A stretch of DNA of 64,000 nt, from positions 62,001-126,000 of the forward strand of contig JAWLAN010000014.1 in the NCBI GenBank assembly GCA_041395385.1. Direction: 5' to 3'. Of this stretch, positions 27,061 to 35,660 are shown piece by piece; within the stretch, counting starts at the first letter, position 1, and each line of letters opens with the position of its first letter. The translations under genes and the position numbers were made by a program. The notes under the pieces are model-generated. The model worked only from the letters and a program-made list of their open reading frames with translations, searched no databases and was not told the origin of the DNA. This DNA is from JAJVHZ01 sp041395385. Lineage in GTDB: Bacteria > Pseudomonadota > Gammaproteobacteria > JAJPIJ01.

Positions 27061-29499
27061 ATGACGCTCCCCAGCAGCACGCGCGTTGTCATCGTCGGCG
27101 GAGGCATCATCGGTTGCTCCGTGGCCTACAACCTGGCACGACTCGGCTGGAAGGACGTCGTCCTCCTGGAGCGGCTGAAGCTGGCGGGCGGAACCAGCTT
27201 TCACGCCGCCGGCCTGGTCGGACAGCTGCGGACGTCCGCCAGCATCACGCAGCTGCTCGGGCACTCGGTGGCGCTCTACAAGACCCTGGAGGCGGAGACC
27301 GGCCAGGCGACCGGCTGGAAGATGAACGGGGGGCTGCGCCTGGCCTGCACCGAGGCGCGCATGACGGAGCTCAGGCGACAGGCGACCACGGCCCGGAGCT
27401 TCGGACTGGAGATGCACCTGCTGACGCCGACGGAGGCGAAGGCGCTGTGGCCGCTGATGGAGATCGACGACGTGGTGGGCGCGGCGTTCCTCCCCACCGA
27501 CGGGCAGGCCAGTCCGGCGGACATCACGCAGGCGCTGGCGATCGGCGCGCGCCGGGGCGGCGTGACGATCATCGAGGGATGCAGGGTGACGGGTGTGGAG
27601 ACCGCGGGCGGGCGGGTCGCCGCGGTGACGACCTCCATGGGCCGGATCGCCTGCGAGGTGCTGGTCAACTGCTGCGGCCAGTGGGCGCGGGAGTTCGGCC
27701 GGCTCGCCGGCGTCAACGTGCCGCTGGTCTCGGTGCAGCACCAGTACGTGATCACCGATCCCATCGACGGCGTGGCGTCGACGTTGCCCACGCTGCGCGA
27801 TCCGGATCGGCTGACTTACTACAAGGAGGAGGTCGGCGGGCTGGTGATGGGCGGCTACGAGCCCGACCCCCTCCCGCACGACGCGAGCAAGGGGCCGCCG
27901 CGCGCGTTCCGCCTCCTGGAGCCGAACTGGGCCCACTTCCAGCAGCTGACCGACCTGGCGGTCGGCCGGGTGCCGGCGCTGGAGACCGCCGGCATCAAGC
28001 AGCTGGTGAACGGCGCGGAGAGCTTCACGCCCGACGGCAACTTCATCCTCGGCGAGGCGCCGGAGCTGCGGAACTACTATGTCGCCGCCGGCTTCAACGC
28101 CTTCGGGATCGCCTCGGCCGGCGGCGCCGGCAAGGCGCTCGCAGAGTGGATCGTCGGGGGCGAGGCGCCCTACGACCTGTGGCCCGTGGACATCCGCCGC
28201 TTCGGCCGCCCGCATGGCGACGCCGGATGGCTGCGCAAGCGTACGCTCGAGATGTACGGCAAGCACTACACGGTGGCCTGGCCGCACGAGGAGCATCGCA
28301 GCGGGCGGCCGCTGCGGCGTTCGCCGCTCTACGACCGGTTGCAGGCCGCGGGCGCTTGCTTCGGGGAGAAGCTGGGCTGGGAGCGGCCGAACTGGTTCGC
28401 GCCGCCGGGGCAGACCCCGGAGGACGCCTACGGCTTCGGCCGGCAGAACTGGTTCGCCGCCGTGGGCGAGGAGCACCGCGCCGTGCGCGAACGCGTGGGG
28501 CTTTTCGATCAGTCCTCGTTCGCGAAATTCCTGCTCCTCGGCCGCGACGCCGAGTCCTGCCTCGACTGGATATGCGCCAACGACGTATCCGGGGCCCCAG
28601 GCTCCCTGACCTACACCCAGATGCTGAACAGCCGCGGCGGCATCGAGTGCGACCTGACCGTGGCGCGACTCGCCGGGGATCGGTACTACATCGTGACCGG
28701 CACCGGCTTTGCCACGCACGACTACGACTGGATCCGGCGCAACGTCCCGGCCGGCGCGCACGCCGAGCTCGTCGACGTCACCTCGGCGCACGCCGTGCTC
28801 TCGTTGTTCGGGCCGCGCGCGCGCGCGGTGCTCGCGGAACTGTGCGAGGACGACCTCTCCAACGCGGCCTTCCCCTTCGCCACGACCCGGACGCTGCAGG
28901 TCGCGGGCGCGCCGGTCACCGCCCTGCGCGTCACCTACGTCGGCGAGCTGGGATGGGAGCTGCACGTCCCCGTGGAGTTCGCGACGGGCCTCTACGACGC
29001 GCTGATGGCCGCGGGGCGCGCGCACGGCATCGCCAACTGCGGCTACCGCGCGATCGAGAGCCTGCGCCTGGAGAAGGGCTACCGGGCCTGGGGCGCGGAC
29101 ATCACGCCCGGCACCACGCCGCTGGAGGCGGGTCTCGGCTGGGCGGTGAAGCTCGACGCGGACGTCCCGTTCCTGGGGCGCGAGGCGCTGGTCGATGCGC
29201 GGCGGCGGCCGCTCGCCAAGAGGCTGGCGTGCTTCACGGTCGAGGATCCGGAGGTCGTGCTGCTCGGGCGCGAGACCATATACCGGAACGGCGAACGCGT
29301 GGGCTGGCTGACCAGCGGCGGATTCGGCTACACGGTGAACGCCAATATCGGCTACGGCTACGTGCGCAACCCCGACGGCGTCGATCGCGCCTACCTCGAG
29401 GGCGGCGACTACGAGCTCGAGGTCGCCACGGCACGGGTGCCCGCCCGGGTGCATCTGCGCCCGCTCTACGACCCGACCATGGAACGCATCAGGGCATGA
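27061..29499 (+). CDS. Dimethylglycine/sarcosine dehydrogenase-like flavoprotein (DAO + GcvT domains)
   Basis: An 812-residue two-domain enzyme. Residues ~1-400 form a DAO-type FAD domain starting VVIVGGGIIGCSVAYNLARLGW, with the GGTSFHAAGLVGQLR segment that holds the His used for covalent FAD attachment in the mitochondrial enzymes. Residues ~430-812 are a GcvT-like folate-binding domain (aminomethyltransferase fold) with GYRAIESLRLEKGYRAWGADI. The layout is that of dimethylglycine and sarcosine dehydrogenases, which oxidatively demethylate N-methylglycines, pass the one-carbon unit to tetrahydrofolate and give electrons to ETF. EtfBA follow immediately. No signal peptide; cytoplasmic. Confidence 0.85.
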   Translation: MTLPSSTRVVIVGGGIIGCSVAYNLARLGWKDVVLLERLKLAGGTSFHAAGLVGQLRTSASITQLLGHSVALYKTLEAETGQATGWKMNGGLRLACTEARMTELRRQATTARSFGLEMHLLTPTEAKALWPLMEIDDVVGAAFLPTDGQASPADITQALAIGARRGGVTIIEGCRVTGVETAGGRVAAVTTSMGRIACEVLVNCCGQWAREFGRLAGVNVPLVSVQHQYVITDPIDGVASTLPTLRDPDRLTYYKEEVGGLVMGGYEPDPLPHDASKGPPRAFRLLEPNWAHFQQLTDLAVGRVPALETAGIKQLVNGAESFTPDGNFILGEAPELRNYYVAAGFNAFGIASAGGAGKALAEWIVGGEAPYDLWPVDIRRFGRPHGDAGWLRKRTLEMYGKHYTVAWPHEEHRSGRPLRRSPLYDRLQAAGACFGEKLGWERPNWFAPPGQTPEDAYGFGRQNWFAAVGEEHRAVRERVGLFDQSSFAKFLLLGRDAESCLDWICANDVSGAPGSLTYTQMLNSRGGIECDLTVARLAGDRYYIVTGTGFATHDYDWIRRNVPAGAHAELVDVTSAHAVLSLFGPRARAVLAELCEDDLSNAAFPFATTRTLQVAGAPVTALRVTYVGELGWELHVPVEFATGLYDALMAAGRAHGIANCGYRAIESLRLEKGYRAWGADITPGTTPLEAGLGWAVKLDADVPFLGREALVDARRRPLAKRLACFTVEDPEVVLLGRETIYRNGERVGWLTSGGFGYTVNANIGYGYVRNPDGVDRAYLEGGDYELEVATARVPARVHLRPLYDPTMERIRA

Positions 29500-29533
29500 C
29501 GCGCGGCGGCGGGCGGGGAGGACGCGGCGGGCC

Positions 29534-30331
29534 ATGAGGATACTCGTCTGCGTGAAACAGGTCCTGAACCTGGACGACGAGTTCGAGATGCGCGGCGACG
29601 GCCTCGACGTGGACCGGGACTACTGCGACCGCGATCTGAACGAATGGGATGACTACGCCCTGGAGGAGGCGCTGCGCATCCGGGAGCGCGCCGGCGGCGA
29701 CATCGAGGTCGTGGCCGCGACGGTCGGACCGGAGGAGGCGGCCGCGGAGCTGCGCAAGTGCCTGGCGAAAGGCGCGGACCGGGGCGTGCGGGTGTGGGAC
29801 GAGTGCCTGCAGGACGGCGACGGCATGATGATCGCCCACGTGCTGGCCGCGATCGTGCGCCGCGAGAAGCCGGAGCTGGTGCTGACCGGGGTCCAGGGCG
29901 CCGATCACGGCGAGGCGCAGACGGGCGTGGCGCTCGCGGCGCTGCTGGGCTGGCCGTGGGCGGCCGTCGTGCGGGCGCTCGAGCTCGGCGCCGATGCCGG
30001 CGAGGCGCTCGTACGGCGCGAGCTCGAGGGCGGCCTCGAGGAGTGCATCCGCATACGCTGCCCGGCCGTGCTGACGATCCAGGTCGGCATCAATACGCCG
30101 CGCTATGCCTCGCTGCGCGGTATCACGCAGGCGGCCGGCAAGCCCGTGGACACGCCGGCGTTCGGGGAGCTGGCGATCGACGGCGCCGCGATCGCCGCGG
30201 CCCGGGCCTCGCGCGTGCGCCGCATGTACGTGCCGCCGAGGCCGAGCCCGAGCATGATCGAGGGCGATGCCGCCGAGCAGGCCGCGGCGCTGGCGGCGCT
30301 GATCCGGGAGATCCGCGGAGGGCCGCGGTGA
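29534..30331 (+). CDS. etfB: Electron transfer flavoprotein subunit beta
   Basis: A 265-residue EtfB: MRILVCVKQVL at the start, NEWDDYALEEALRIRE, ADRGVRVWD, and LVLTGVQGADHGEAQTGVALAALLGWP, the conserved ETF-beta signature. With EtfA it carries electrons from the preceding dehydrogenase to ETF:quinone oxidoreductase (not in this window). The stop overlaps the GTG start of etfA. Confidence 0.92.
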   Translation: MRILVCVKQVLNLDDEFEMRGDGLDVDRDYCDRDLNEWDDYALEEALRIRERAGGDIEVVAATVGPEEAAAELRKCLAKGADRGVRVWDECLQDGDGMMIAHVLAAIVRREKPELVLTGVQGADHGEAQTGVALAALLGWPWAAVVRALELGADAGEALVRRELEGGLEECIRIRCPAVLTIQVGINTPRYASLRGITQAAGKPVDTPAFGELAIDGAAIAAARASRVRRMYVPPRPSPSMIEGDAAEQAAALAALIREIRGGPR

Positions 30332-31290
30332 GCGCGATCCTCCTCATCGCCGAGCACCGCCGCAACGCCGTGCGGCCGGTGACCCTGGAACTCGTCTCCG
30401 CGGCGCTCGCCGTTCGCGGCGAGCTCGGGGCGCGCGTGGAGGTCGCGATCATCGGCGCGCAGCCCGACGCCCTGGCGCCGGCGCTGGGCCTGGAGGGCGT
30501 CGACGAGCTGCTCCTCGTGCCGGCCCCGACCGGCGAGTTCCAGCCGGAGTGCTACGCCACGGTCGCCCAGGCGCTGATCGCGGCGCGCAGGCCGCGCCTG
30601 GTGCTGATCCCGCACAGCGTCGACGGGATCAGCTACGCACCGGCCGTCGCGGCGACCGGGGGCCATGGCTACGCGAGCGACGTCTCTGCCTTGCGCTGCG
30701 TAGGCGGGGCGATCGTCGCGACGCGATCGGCGTACCGGGAGAAGGTGCGCGTGGAGCTGGATTTCCCGGGCAGGCGGACGGTGGTGCTCACGGTGCGACC
30801 GGGAAGCTTCCCCGCGGCGGGCCGGGCCGGCGGCGTGCCGGTGACGACCCTCGCGCCAGCCGGCGGGCCGCTCAACAGCGAGCACCGCGGCTACATCGAG
30901 CCGGAGCCCGGGGGCGATGTCGACGTCAGCGCCGCGGAGTTTCTCGTCGCGGTGGGCCGGGGCATCGGCGACCGGGAGACGACCGAGGAGGTCTCGAAGC
31001 TGGCCGAGCGGATGGGCGCGACGCTCGCCTGCTCGCGGCCGATCGTGGATGCGGGCTGGCTGCCGAAGTCCAGGCAGATCGGGCAATCCGGCCGCACCGC
31101 GACGAACTGCAAGCTGTACCTCGCGCTCGGCATCTCGGGGGCGGTCCAGCACCTGGCCGGAATGAAGCACGTCGAGACCGTCATCGCCGTCAACAAGGAT
31201 CCGGATGCGGCGATCTTCAGCGTGGCGAAGTTCGGCGTGGTGGGCGACGTCGCCGAGCTCGTCGCGGAACTGCGCGCGCTGTACCCCTAG
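30328..31290 (+). CDS. etfA: Electron transfer flavoprotein subunit alpha
   Basis: A 320-residue EtfA starting at GTG 30328, overlapping etfB by four bases. The C-terminal FAD-binding domain is intact: SRPIVDAGWLPKSRQIGQSG, ALGISGAVQHLAGM, and IAVNKDPDAAIFSVAKFGVVGD. Last gene of the betaine-type operon. This ETF pair is dedicated to the adjacent dehydrogenase by position. Confidence 0.92.
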   Translation: MSAILLIAEHRRNAVRPVTLELVSAALAVRGELGARVEVAIIGAQPDALAPALGLEGVDELLLVPAPTGEFQPECYATVAQALIAARRPRLVLIPHSVDGISYAPAVAATGGHGYASDVSALRCVGGAIVATRSAYREKVRVELDFPGRRTVVLTVRPGSFPAAGRAGGVPVTTLAPAGGPLNSEHRGYIEPEPGGDVDVSAAEFLVAVGRGIGDRETTEEVSKLAERMGATLACSRPIVDAGWLPKSRQIGQSGRTATNCKLYLALGISGAVQHLAGMKHVETVIAVNKDPDAAIFSVAKFGVVGDVAELVAELRALYP

Positions 31291-31716
31291 CCGGGAGCCG
31301 CCGTCAGATCCCGTTCACCGTCCAGGCCTCGGCCCGGGCGCGCGCCGGCCGGCCACCCCTGCGGCCGGCGTTCGCGCACCTGGCGCCTGCGGCCGACTGC
31401 GCCCATGACCAGCAGCGCACCGCCGAGCAGCCAGAACGCGGCGGGTATGGGCACGGGCGCGCTGCCGAACAGAACATCGGGAACGTGGGAGCGGATCCAG
31501 TCCTGGTAATACGCGACGGAGGTTCCGACGGTCCGGTAGCCATCGTTCCAATCGGGTGCTTCGCGGGGATCCCGCAAGTCGTTCTCGTCGAAGACGAACG
31601 ACATGATGGCCGCCACCACCGGGCCGCCGCCGTAGTCGAGCCACATCGGAGGCGATCGGCGACAGCGCGCCGGCCGCCATGAGGATCATCCAGATCTGGC
31701 CAAGCAGCCTGGACAT
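31287..31716 (-). pseudogene. Remnant of a secreted trypsin-like protease with sorting tail
   Basis: The 3' part encodes about 115 residues nearly identical to the end of the protease at 32735-33628: MWLDYGGGPVVAAIMSFVF, YYQDWIRSHVPD and a VPIPAAFWLLGGALL tail with RRR. Upstream it is joined at about 31648 to a different start: ATG at 31716, with an AGGGGA ribosome-binding site and a signal-peptide-like leader (MSRLLGQIWMILMAAG). The leader is out of frame with the protease tail and the catalytic domain is missing, so this is an internally deleted paralogue. The C-terminus runs past the usual RRR into vector-like Arg/Pro-rich sequence up to the etfA end. Confidence 0.65.
31411..31648. repeat. 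Direct repeat copy 1 (protease 3' end)
   Basis: 238 bases that align without gaps to 32766-33003 (offset 1355) with only scattered substitutions; the stretch around GAACGTGGGAGCGGATCCAG and the following 45 bases is identical. It covers the protease C-terminus, including the sorting tail, and marks a tandem duplication with later loss of the intervening part of one copy. Confidence 0.8.
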
Positions 31717-31890
31717 CGTGTGTCCCCTCCCTTTTCGGCGTGAGTCCCCCAGGCAGGCTGCATCGTGACCCAGGGTTCGCGTTATCGACGGCATGACGAT
31801 GCCGCATCCGCCGTCTGGACCGATGAATGAATACAGAAGAGTCTAGTCTGCGTGCACGGGATGTCCGTTCTGCGGACACGTCATCCAGGG

Positions 31891-32400
31891 CTAGCCGGCA
31901 CCGTGCCGTGCCTCCCCCAGGAGGATCGCCTTGACCCGCGCCGGCCCTATCGCGGCAACGAATTCAGAACTGACGCAGTACAGAAACAGACCAAACACGG
32001 TCCACAGACACGTCACTCCGAACAAGGGCCAGGGGATCTCGTCATACATCGACCGGACACCGGCCCAGAAGCCGCTGTGCTTTTGGATCAGTGGTATCGA
32101 CTCTTCCAGGAGACGGAAAGCGAGCACCACCACGCCGTAGAGGAGCGTCTTCCACAGAACGTGGATGACGCCCGTCCCGGACAGACGTCTGCTGATCGGG
32201 AGGGCATCCACGACGAGTATGGCCTTGGCGACGATAAGCGCGCCTACGGTCGCCGCCGTCGCGCGGAGTGCCGTAATGCTGTACTCGTCCAGCACGACGG
32301 CCTTGGTCAGGGCGATCATGTGAAACAGGATCAGAAAGAAGATTGTCGCCGGCAACGCCTCGCGGATCTCCCGCGCCACCACCCCTGCCGTCTTGCTCAT
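31891..32400 (-). CDS. Four-helix membrane protein of unknown function
   Basis: A 169-residue protein with four predicted membrane segments: about residues 17-35, 45-65, 80-98 and 130-148. It starts MSKTAGVVAREIREALPATIFF and ends with a short polar tail. No active-site motif is evident. The ATG has the AGAGG-type ribosome-binding sequence GAGGAGAGGTCGAG upstream. Proteins of this look are usually annotated as conserved hypothetical membrane proteins. It stands between the two protease copies, so it may have been caught inside the duplication. Confidence 0.65.
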   Translation of the reverse strand: MSKTAGVVAREIREALPATIFFLILFHMIALTKAVVLDEYSITALRATAATVGALIVAKAILVVDALPISRRLSGTGVIHVLWKTLLYGVVVLAFRLLEESIPLIQKHSGFWAGVRSMYDEIPWPLFGVTCLWTVFGLFLYCVSSEFVAAIGPARVKAILLGEARHGAG

Positions 32401-32734
32401 CTCGACCTCTCCTCAGCTGATTCGAATTCGTTGAATTTCGCGCCGTACACGTTCAATCACCACGTCAGGTGACTCGCGCCGTTCGCCGGGCCATGACCGT
32501 CAGCCACTGTTCGAGAGTTTAGGCCAGGCGCCGGCTGTGCGTTCACGGTCGCTGCCGATCAACCGGACGACGCAACGCACCGGGGCCGGCAACGTATCAG
32601 GGATCCCGCATCGGCACGTGTCGGCCGCGGGGAGCAATGGCGGTCCGGTAACGGCGCCCCTCCACTCACGGCTCCGGAACCGCCGGTGCCCAGGGAGGAT
32701 TTCGACCGCGATGGAACGGGCGCAAACGCGCCGG
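32401..32734. other. Intergenic region without recognisable gene
   Basis: 334 bases between the membrane protein start and the end of the protease gene. The first 60 bases are relatively AT-rich (TTCGAATTCGTTGAATTT) and probably contain the promoter of the leftward membrane-protein gene. Nothing else is seen. Confidence 0.35.
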
Positions 32735-33628
32735 CTATTTCCTGTGGCGAATCGCGCCCAGCGCCAACAGCGCGCTGCCGAACAGCCAGAACGCCGCGGG
32801 TACGGGCACTGGGGCGCTGCCGAACTGGACATCGGGAACGTGGGAGCGGATCCAGTCCTGGTAATACGCGACGGAGGTTCCGACGGTCCAGTAGCCATCG
32901 TTCCAGTCGGGCGTCTCGGGCGGATCCCGCAAGTCGTTCTCGTCGAAGACGAACGACATGATGGCCGCCACCACCGGGCCGCCGCCGTAGTCAAGCCACA
33001 TCGCGCCGCCGCTGTCGCCCGGCGCGCCACCCGAGGTGCCATACGTGCACAGAAGCATCGGCTGCGAACAATCGAAGGGAAAGCCCGGATCGAAAAGCGG
33101 CGGCGGCGTCGGACCAACGGGATCGGTGGCGGCAACGCCGATGCGCCGCAGCATCGGGTCGCCCAGGTCCACGGTGCCGTCGACCTGCGTCAGGCCGTAA
33201 CCGGTGAGCGTCGCCGTGACCGGCAAGCCGCCGTGCAGGGCGACGTTCGAGAGCATGGCGAAGGAGGCGTCGACGACGCCAGGAACCGGGATGATAGGCG
33301 TGATCAACGCGAGGTTGATCAATGCCAGATCGTCGTGAAACTCGCCGGGCACGTAATCCGGGTGAACGATGACCTGGTCGGGAAGAAAGATCCCTTCCGC
33401 ATCGGTGTTCGGGTCGCCCATGACCAGGAACAGCGCACCGGCGTCGACCACGTGCGCCGCCGTCAGGACCCAGTAGGTATCGAGCGCGACGACGCTGCCC
33501 AACCCGCCGGTAAACACGAAACCGACTGGGGAGTAGGTGTTGTCGACGTCCACCGTGCCGACGGTGATCGCGTGGGCGCTGGAGCTCAACGCCAGACAGC
33601 ACGCCGAACAGCGAAGAAGCCTCTTCAT
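32735..33628 (-). CDS. Secreted trypsin-like serine protease with VPxPA-type C-terminal sorting tail
   Basis: A 297-residue exported protein. A Sec signal peptide (MKRLLRCSACCLALSSSAHA) is followed by a chymotrypsin-fold domain with catalytic His in LTAAHVVD, Asp in HDDLALINL and Ser in GAPGDSGGAMW. The tail VPVPAAFWLFGSALLALGAIRHRK is the proteobacterial VPxPAAxWLFGSxLLxL variant of PEP-CTERM signals, recognised by exosortase-type sorting; no exosortase is in view. The last ~80 codons are duplicated at 31411-31648. Confidence 0.85.
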   Translation of the reverse strand: MKRLLRCSACCLALSSSAHAITVGTVDVDNTYSPVGFVFTGGLGSVVALDTYWVLTAAHVVDAGALFLVMGDPNTDAEGIFLPDQVIVHPDYVPGEFHDDLALINLALITPIIPVPGVVDASFAMLSNVALHGGLPVTATLTGYGLTQVDGTVDLGDPMLRRIGVAATDPVGPTPPPLFDPGFPFDCSQPMLLCTYGTSGGAPGDSGGAMWLDYGGGPVVAAIMSFVFDENDLRDPPETPDWNDGYWTVGTSVAYYQDWIRSHVPDVQFGSAPVPVPAAFWLFGSALLALGAIRHRK

Positions 33629-33720
33629 GCATGACCCCGTACGCCTGAGGCGGCGAATACTGGAAGTATAGGCGGTCCTCCTCGGGATGATCGGCGGCGC
33701 GCCGGCGCCTGGCCGCTGCG

Positions 33721-34530
33721 CTACATCCGAGTCGGTCCCGTCGTTGCAGCGAGCAGCATGTCCGCGATCGCCGGGCCGGATTCGGCGAGCGCGCTGTAGA
33801 CCTGCACGAGATCGGCGCCGGCGCGCAGATAGCGGCCCGCGGTGTCCGCCGTGCGCACGCCGCCCACGGCGATGAGCGCGGTGCCCTCCAACCGCTCGCG
33901 CAACCTCGAGATCCGGCCGCAGATCGATTCGACCGACGGCCAGCGCTCGAAGGCCGCGACCACGCCGTCGTATCCCAGCGCGGCGGCGCGCCCCGCCGCC
34001 TCCGGGACGGACTGCGCGTCGTCCGGCAGCGCGGCCACCTTGACCAGCAGGGGAATGCGCCGCGAGAGCGTGCGGCCGGTCGCGTCGACCTGGGCTCGCA
34101 TGCGCTCGAGCAGCGTTTGCAGCGCCCGCCCCTCCGCCACCCCGTCGCGGCACGCGCTTCCGGGGCGGCTCAGGTTCACGACGAGAAAATCGGCGAGCAG
34201 CGTCAGGGCGTGCGCGCCGACGGCGATCTCGGCCGCGGCAACCGTGTCGAGCTCGTCGCGCTGGCTGCCGATGCTGACCCCGATCACCGCGCCGCGCCGG
34301 CCGCACGCCGGCGCCGACTGCAGGCGATGGCAGGCGAGATTCCTGACGATGGGTTGCAGCATGGCGATCGCGCCCGCCCCGGCCGAGACGTTGATCGTAC
34401 CGACCTCGACGAAGGCGAAGCCCGCCGCCGAGAGCTCGGCCAGCTGGCTGCCGTCGCGGTCGTAGCCCGCCGCCACGCCGATGGGATGGGCGAACTCGAT
34501 GCCCATCACCCGCCGCGGGCCGTTCGCCAT
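33721..34530 (-). CDS. Dihydroorotate-dehydrogenase-like flavoprotein, diverged paralogue
   Basis: A 269-residue TIM-barrel protein related to class 2 PyrD. Seen: MGIEFAHPIGVAAGYDRDG, FVEVGTINV, VIGVSIGSQRD, VVNLSRPGSA, LLVKVAALPDD, and the phosphate-binding end ALIAVGGVRTADTAGRYLRAGADLVQVYSALAESGP typical of FMN binding. It is shorter than PyrD (about 336 residues) and lacks the N-terminal membrane helices. Where PyrD has NISSPNTPG it has NLSRPGSA, and ATNTT is replaced by AAFER, so the asparagines that hold orotate are missing. It probably oxidises or reduces a different substrate. Last gene of the leftward pqq arm. Confidence 0.7.
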   Translation of the reverse strand: MANGPRRVMGIEFAHPIGVAAGYDRDGSQLAELSAAGFAFVEVGTINVSAGAGAIAMLQPIVRNLACHRLQSAPACGRRGAVIGVSIGSQRDELDTVAAAEIAVGAHALTLLADFLVVNLSRPGSACRDGVAEGRALQTLLERMRAQVDATGRTLSRRIPLLVKVAALPDDAQSVPEAAGRAAALGYDGVVAAFERWPSVESICGRISRLRERLEGTALIAVGGVRTADTAGRYLRAGADLVQVYSALAESGPAIADMLLAATTGPTRM

Positions 34531-34543
34531 GGACGTTACCGCC

Positions 34544-35635
34544 TCACGCGGCCGCCTGCCGCCGCGCGGCGAAGTCGCGCATGAACGCGAGCAGCGCCTC
34601 CACCGAGGAATCCGGTGTCGCGTTGTGCAGGCTCACCCGCACGCCGCCGACGGCGGAGTGTCCCTCGAGATGATGCAGGCCGCGCCGCGCCGCCTCGTCC
34701 AGGAACTCGCGCTCCAGCTCGCCGCTGGGCAGGCGGAAGCAGAGGTTCACCTGCGATCGGTGCGCCGGCTCGACCGGGCAGAGATAGAGCGGGCTGCCGT
34801 CGATGACTTCGTACAGCCGCGCGCTGCGGCGCGCCGCGTGCTGCGCGAAGGTCGCCACTCCGCCGTTGCGGCGCATCCAGGCGAACATCAGCCCGGCGCA
34901 GTAGACGCTGAACGTGGGCGGCGTGTTGACGCAGCCGTTGCACTCGGCCTGCCGGCGGTAGTCGAACGCCGCCGGTGTGACGCCTGCGGCGCCGCGCAGC
35001 ATGTCCTCGCGGACGATGACGATGGTCAATCCGGCGCAGCCGGCGTTCTTCTGCGCGCTGGCGTAGAGCAGGCCGCAGCGGGCGACCTCGATCGGCTGCA
35101 TGAGAAAGTCCGAGGTCACGTCGGCGACCAGCGGCACCGCGCCCGTGTCTGGCAGCTCGCGGAACTGCACGCCGTGGGCGGTCTCGTTGGTGGTGAGGTG
35201 GCAGTAGGCGGCGGCGGGGTCGAGCTGCCAGCTCTCTCGCGGCGGGATGCCGCAGAAACCCTCGCGCGCGCCGCTGGCCGCGATGCGCACATTCCCATGG
35301 CGCCCCGCCTCGGCCGCCGCGCGCTCCGACCACAGGCCGGTCACGACGTAGTCGGCGCCGCGGCCGGGCGCCAGGAGATTCATCGCCAGGATGCCGAAGT
35401 GCGCGTAGGCGCCGCCCTGCAGAAAAAGGATGTGATGGCTCGCCGGCACGTCGAGCAAGGCCCGCAGGTCGCGCTCGGCGGCGGCTGCGATGGCTCGATA
35501 TTCCGGGCAGGAGAACGGCATCTCCAGGACCGACATGCCGCTGCCGTGCCAGTCGAGCATCTCGTCGCGGATCTCGCGCAGGACCTCCTCCGGCAGGCAC
35601 GAGGGGCCGGAGGAGAAGTTGTGGATCCGGCTCAT
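34544..35635 (-). CDS. SerC-like class V aminotransferase with altered substrate pocket
   Basis: A 363-residue PLP enzyme aligning without gaps at its N-terminus to phosphoserine aminotransferase SerC (NFSSGP at residues 6-11). The PLP lysine is in YASAQKNAGCAGLTIVIVRED, and NTPPTFSVYCAGLMFAWM is also conserved. In E. coli SerC the substrate phosphate is held by His41, Arg42, His328 and Arg329. Here positions 41-42 are Phe-Ser (MPFSCPEY instead of VSHRGKEF), and GHR is GHS, so Arg42 and Arg329 are lost. The substrate is therefore probably not 3-phosphohydroxypyruvate. Located 25 bases downstream of the PuuD-like gene, in the pqq arm. Confidence 0.75.
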   Translation of the reverse strand: MSRIHNFSSGPSCLPEEVLREIRDEMLDWHGSGMSVLEMPFSCPEYRAIAAAAERDLRALLDVPASHHILFLQGGAYAHFGILAMNLLAPGRGADYVVTGLWSERAAAEAGRHGNVRIAASGAREGFCGIPPRESWQLDPAAAYCHLTTNETAHGVQFRELPDTGAVPLVADVTSDFLMQPIEVARCGLLYASAQKNAGCAGLTIVIVREDMLRGAAGVTPAAFDYRRQAECNGCVNTPPTFSVYCAGLMFAWMRRNGGVATFAQHAARRSARLYEVIDGSPLYLCPVEPAHRSQVNLCFRLPSGELEREFLDEAARRGLHHLEGHSAVGGVRVSLHNATPDSSVEALLAFMRDFAARRQAAA

Positions 35636-35660
35636 GACGGACGGGCGAACGGCCCGGTCC

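Noticed and set aside
24829..29535. 1568-residue minus-strand open frame
   Set aside because: It spans the antisense of four conserved genes, a common artefact in GC-rich DNA with few stops.
34544..35635. Ordinary phosphoserine aminotransferase of serine synthesis
   Set aside because: The overall family fits, but the phosphate-binding residues are replaced and the gene is in a specialised operon, so serC is not given as the symbol.
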